A stretch of DNA of 6,982 bases from the NCBI GenBank assembly GCA_964513675.1, contig CAZEOD010000081.1, positions 1-6,982 on the forward strand, written 5' to 3'. The notes under the pieces were generated by a model. The model searched no databases. It saw only the letters and a program-made list of their open reading frames with translations, and was not told the DNA's origin. Of the stretch, positions 5,799 through 6,982 are shown in pieces (within the stretch, counting starts at the first letter, position 1; each line of letters starts with the position of its first letter). Made by a program: the position numbers and the translations under genes. Origin of the DNA: CALFVT01 sp964513675. GTDB taxonomy: Bacteria; Pseudomonadota; Alphaproteobacteria; Caulobacterales; Maricaulaceae.

Positions 5799-6515
5799 CT
5801 ATTCTTCCTCACTTTTAGCAGATGCTGCGGCAGCAGCAACTTCGCGGAACTTACCCGGCAATGGTAATTCATCGACTTTTACACCTTTAACGGCATCGCG
5901 AATTTCAACCCAGCCACCTTTTGATCCCGGCACAGCGCCGCGAACCAATAGAAGACCCTCATCGGCATCAACGCGCGCAACAACAAGATTCTGCATCGTG
6001 CGGCGGCGCGCACCCATATGGCCCGCCATCTTCTTGCCTTTGAAAACTTTACCCGGATCCTGACACTGACCTGTCGACCCATGAGATCTATGCGAAATAG
6101 AGACACCATGCGTCGCGCGAAGACCGCCAAAGTTATGACGCTTCATCGCACCCGCAAAACCTTTACCGATAGACGTCCCTGTTGCGTCAATTTTCTGACC
6201 CGGAACGAAGTGATCCGCCGTCATTTCAAGACCAACATTAATTACATTTTCAGCCGCAACACGAAATTCGCAGAGCTTCATTTTCGGCGTCACAGACGCT
6301 TTAGCGAAACGCTCGCGCTCTGCTTTAGATACGCGCTTAACTTTAGCCGCACCCGCACCAAGCTGTAGCGCGGTATAGCCGTCACGATCTTCTGTTTTAT
6401 GAGCCACAACCTGGCAACCCTCTAGAGACAGAACCGTGACAGGAACATGATTACCCTCATCGTCATAGACGCGGGTCATTCCCATTTTCTTTGCAATTAC
6501 ACCTGAGCGCAACAT
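5799..6515 (-). CDS. rplC: 50S ribosomal protein L3 with Ala/Glu-rich C-terminal extension
   Basis: L3 is an early assembly protein whose internal loop reaches the peptidyl-transferase centre. The product is 238 residues (E. coli 209), starting MLRSGVIAKKMGMTRVYDDE. The core signature SHGSTGQCQDPGKVFKGKKM (144-163) contains Gln150, which by context and number matches the glutamine methylated by PrmB in E. coli. The chain continues with AGHMGARRRTMQN and LLLVRGAVPGSKGG. A C-terminal extension of about 25 residues ends with AAAAASAKSEEE, a feature of alphaproteobacterial L3. The frame is open 14 codons further upstream, into rpsJ, but the start at 6515 has GGGAG (6522-6526) at six bases and begins like the family. 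The gap after the rpsJ stop is one base. The stop is TAG. Confidence 0.98.
   Translation of the reverse strand: MLRSGVIAKKMGMTRVYDDEGNHVPVTVLSLEGCQVVAHKTEDRDGYTALQLGAGAAKVKRVSKAERERFAKASVTPKMKLCEFRVAAENVINVGLEMTADHFVPGQKIDATGTSIGKGFAGAMKRHNFGGLRATHGVSISHRSHGSTGQCQDPGKVFKGKKMAGHMGARRRTMQNLVVARVDADEGLLLVRGAVPGSKGGWVEIRDAVKGVKVDELPLPGKFREVAAAAASAKSEEE
5804..5810 (-). promoter_or_regulatory. Ribosome binding site that decides the rplD start
   Basis: GAGGAAG on the minus strand, within the last codons of rplC. Its GAGG core is ten bases from the ATG at 5794-5796 and sixteen from the second in-frame ATG at 5788-5790, which favours the first. Confidence 0.65.
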
Positions 6516-6516
6516 A

Positions 6517-6831
6517 TTAAGCTCCCAGCTTAATCTCAACATCGACACCAGCCGCAAGGTCGAGCTTCATGAGCGCGTCCACAGTTTGCGGTGTTGGATC
6601 AACGATATCGAGCATTCTTTTATGTGTCCGAATTTCGAACTGCTCGCGAGACTTTTTATTGACGTGAGGTGAGCGATTCACCGTGAATTTTTCAATCCGG
6701 GTTGGCAGCGGAATAGGGCCACGAACCGTGGCGCCAGTACGCTTTGCCGTATTAACAATCTCCGCCGTGGAATTATCCAAGATGCGATGATCGAAGGCTT
6801 TAAGCCGGATGCGAATATTTTGACGTTCCAT
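6517..6831 (-). CDS. rpsJ: 30S ribosomal protein S10 (NusE)
   Basis: S10 belongs to the 30S head and, as NusE, pairs with NusB in transcription antitermination and links RNA polymerase to the ribosome through NusG. The product is 104 residues (E. coli 103). It reads MERQNIRIRLKAFDHRILDN, then TAKRTGATVRGPIPLPTRIE (residues 28-47), the ribosome-contacting loop region KFTVNRSPHVNKKSREQFE (48-66), and TVDALMKLDLAAGVDVEIKL at the end. It opens the S10 block. The SD is weak (GGA at 6839-6841, seven bases from the ATG). The 95-base spacer upstream, after tuf, holds a terminator-like hairpin and a possible promoter. Only one base separates its stop from rplC. Confidence 0.99.
   Translation of the reverse strand: MERQNIRIRLKAFDHRILDNSTAEIVNTAKRTGATVRGPIPLPTRIEKFTVNRSPHVNKKSREQFEIRTHKRMLDIVDPTPQTVDALMKLDLAAGVDVEIKLGA
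6522..6526 (-). promoter_or_regulatory. Ribosome binding site that fixes the rplC start
   Basis: GGGAG on the minus strand, inside the last codons of rpsJ and six bases before the ATG at 6513-6515. It supports the 238-residue L3 over a 252-residue version whose first 14 residues (MRLVSMLRLSWELN) are an out-of-frame reading of rpsJ. Confidence 0.85.
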
Positions 6832-6837
6832 AACTTT

Positions 6838-6841
6838 ATCC
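6838..6841 (-). promoter_or_regulatory. Weak ribosome binding site of rpsJ
   Basis: The only SD-like bases before the rpsJ ATG are GGAT, seven bases upstream counted from GGA. This is clearly poorer than the AGGAGG, GGAGG and AAGGAG sites of the downstream genes, which is notable for the first gene of the block. Confidence 0.4.
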
Positions 6842-6854
6842 AGTTTCCGATGCC

Positions 6855-6883
6855 CGTTTCGTTGAGATTACCAACGCTGTCAA
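6855..6883 (-). promoter_or_regulatory. Possible S10-block promoter (good -35, poor -10)
   Basis: A perfect TTGACA (6883 to 6878) lies directly after the tuf terminator hairpin. At a 17-base spacing the -10 position would be GAAACG (6860 to 6855), a poor match to TATAAT, though alphaproteobacterial -10 boxes are often loose. If used, transcription would start about 15-20 bases before rpsJ, leaving no room for an E. coli-like S10 leader. The call rests mainly on the -35 and its position. Confidence 0.3.
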
Positions 6884-6917
6884 ACAACAAACCGAACCGC
6901 AAAGACTGCGATCCGGT
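6882..6917 (-). terminator. Intrinsic-terminator-like hairpin after tuf
   Basis: On the minus strand the arms ACCGGAUCGCA (6917 to 6907) and UGCGGUUCGGU (6901 to 6891) form eleven consecutive pairs, two of them G-U, around the loop GUCUU. A U-rich stretch follows, UUGUUGUUU (6890 to 6882). The hairpin begins nine bases after the tuf stop codon. The two G-U pairs would be A-C mismatches on the other strand, so the structure belongs to the tuf transcript. The U-tract is broken by two Gs, so termination may be partial. Confidence 0.6.
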
Positions 6918-6926
6918 GGAATTAAT

Positions 6927-6982
6927 TTACTCAATAATTTTCGAGACGACGCCGGCGCCGACTGTGCGACCACCTTCACGGA
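6927..6982 (-). CDS. tuf: Elongation factor Tu, C-terminal end (runs off right edge)
   Basis: EF-Tu is the GTPase that delivers aminoacyl-tRNA to the ribosomal A site. Only the last 17 codons and the TAA stop are present. They read REGGRTVGAGVVSKIIE, the well-conserved end of domain 3, in which the REGGRTVGAGVV block is diagnostic. The position immediately upstream of rpsJ on the same strand is the str-S10 arrangement (fusA-tuf-rpsJ) common in proteobacteria; the upstream str genes would lie beyond the window. A terminator-like hairpin follows the stop after nine bases. Nothing can be said about the rest of the gene or whether a second tuf copy exists. Confidence 0.95.
   Translation of the reverse strand, partial: REGGRTVGAGVVSKIIE

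Noticed and set aside
6516..6557. N-terminal extension of L3 (14 extra residues)
   Set aside because: It overlaps rpsJ out of frame, while the start at 6515 has a GGGAG site and the conserved MLRSGVIAKKMGMTR beginning.
1..6982. Mobile elements, CRISPR arrays, tRNA genes or a novel accessory system
   Set aside because: The window is almost completely filled with syntenic ribosomal genes; no transposase, spaced repeats, tRNA-like folds or foreign gene blocks were seen on either strand.

Overview
The window is a stretch of the bacterial str-S10-spc ribosomal-protein supercluster, read entirely from the minus strand. It starts with the last codons of tuf at the right edge and runs leftwards to the first third of rpsH. 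Protein signatures point to an alphaproteobacterium: an L3 with an Ala/Glu-rich C-terminal tail and the GQCQDPGKVFKGKKMAGHMG-type core, a short S17 with KKYHAHDE, an L22 ending in REVEEAA, a long S14 without zinc cysteines, and an S8 start of the MS.SDPLGDMLTRIRNA type. Base composition looks roughly balanced. I cannot name the genus.

Layout in transcription order (right to left): tuf 3' end (6927-6982); a 95-base spacer with an intrinsic-terminator-like hairpin and a possible promoter (6832-6926); the S10 block rpsJ, rplC, rplD, rplW, rplB, rpsS, rplV, rpsC, rplP, rpmC, rpsQ (6831 to 1771); then, after only 37 bases, the spc block rplN, rplX, rplE, rpsN, rpsH (1733 to the left edge). Genes are separated by 1-37 bases or overlap by 1-8 bases. 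The exception is a 65-base gap between rplE and rpsN, which holds a hairpin. Most genes have a Shine-Dalgarno (SD) sequence at 6-10 bases, several of them built into the upstream stop codon. No stretch over 300 bases lacks a gene.

Together the genes make part of the large subunit (L2, L3, L4, L5, L14, L16, L22, L23, L24, L29) and the small subunit (S3, S8, S10, S14, S17, S19). The polypeptide exit region (L22, L23, L24, L29, L4), the peptidyl-transferase surroundings (L2, L3, L16) and the 30S head and mRNA entry (S3, S10, S14, S19) are all represented.

One assembly defect matters. Ten Ns at 4109-4118 interrupt the rplB 3' end. The flanking frames show that ten is not the true gap length, and about 63 bases are probably missing. 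The apparent L2-S19 fusion across the Ns is an artefact. This is core housekeeping DNA and I see no undescribed system in it. The points most worth checking are the gap, the tuf-rpsJ terminator/promoter junction, the rplE-rpsN hairpin, the RGG-type tail of S3 and the heavy use of TAG stops.
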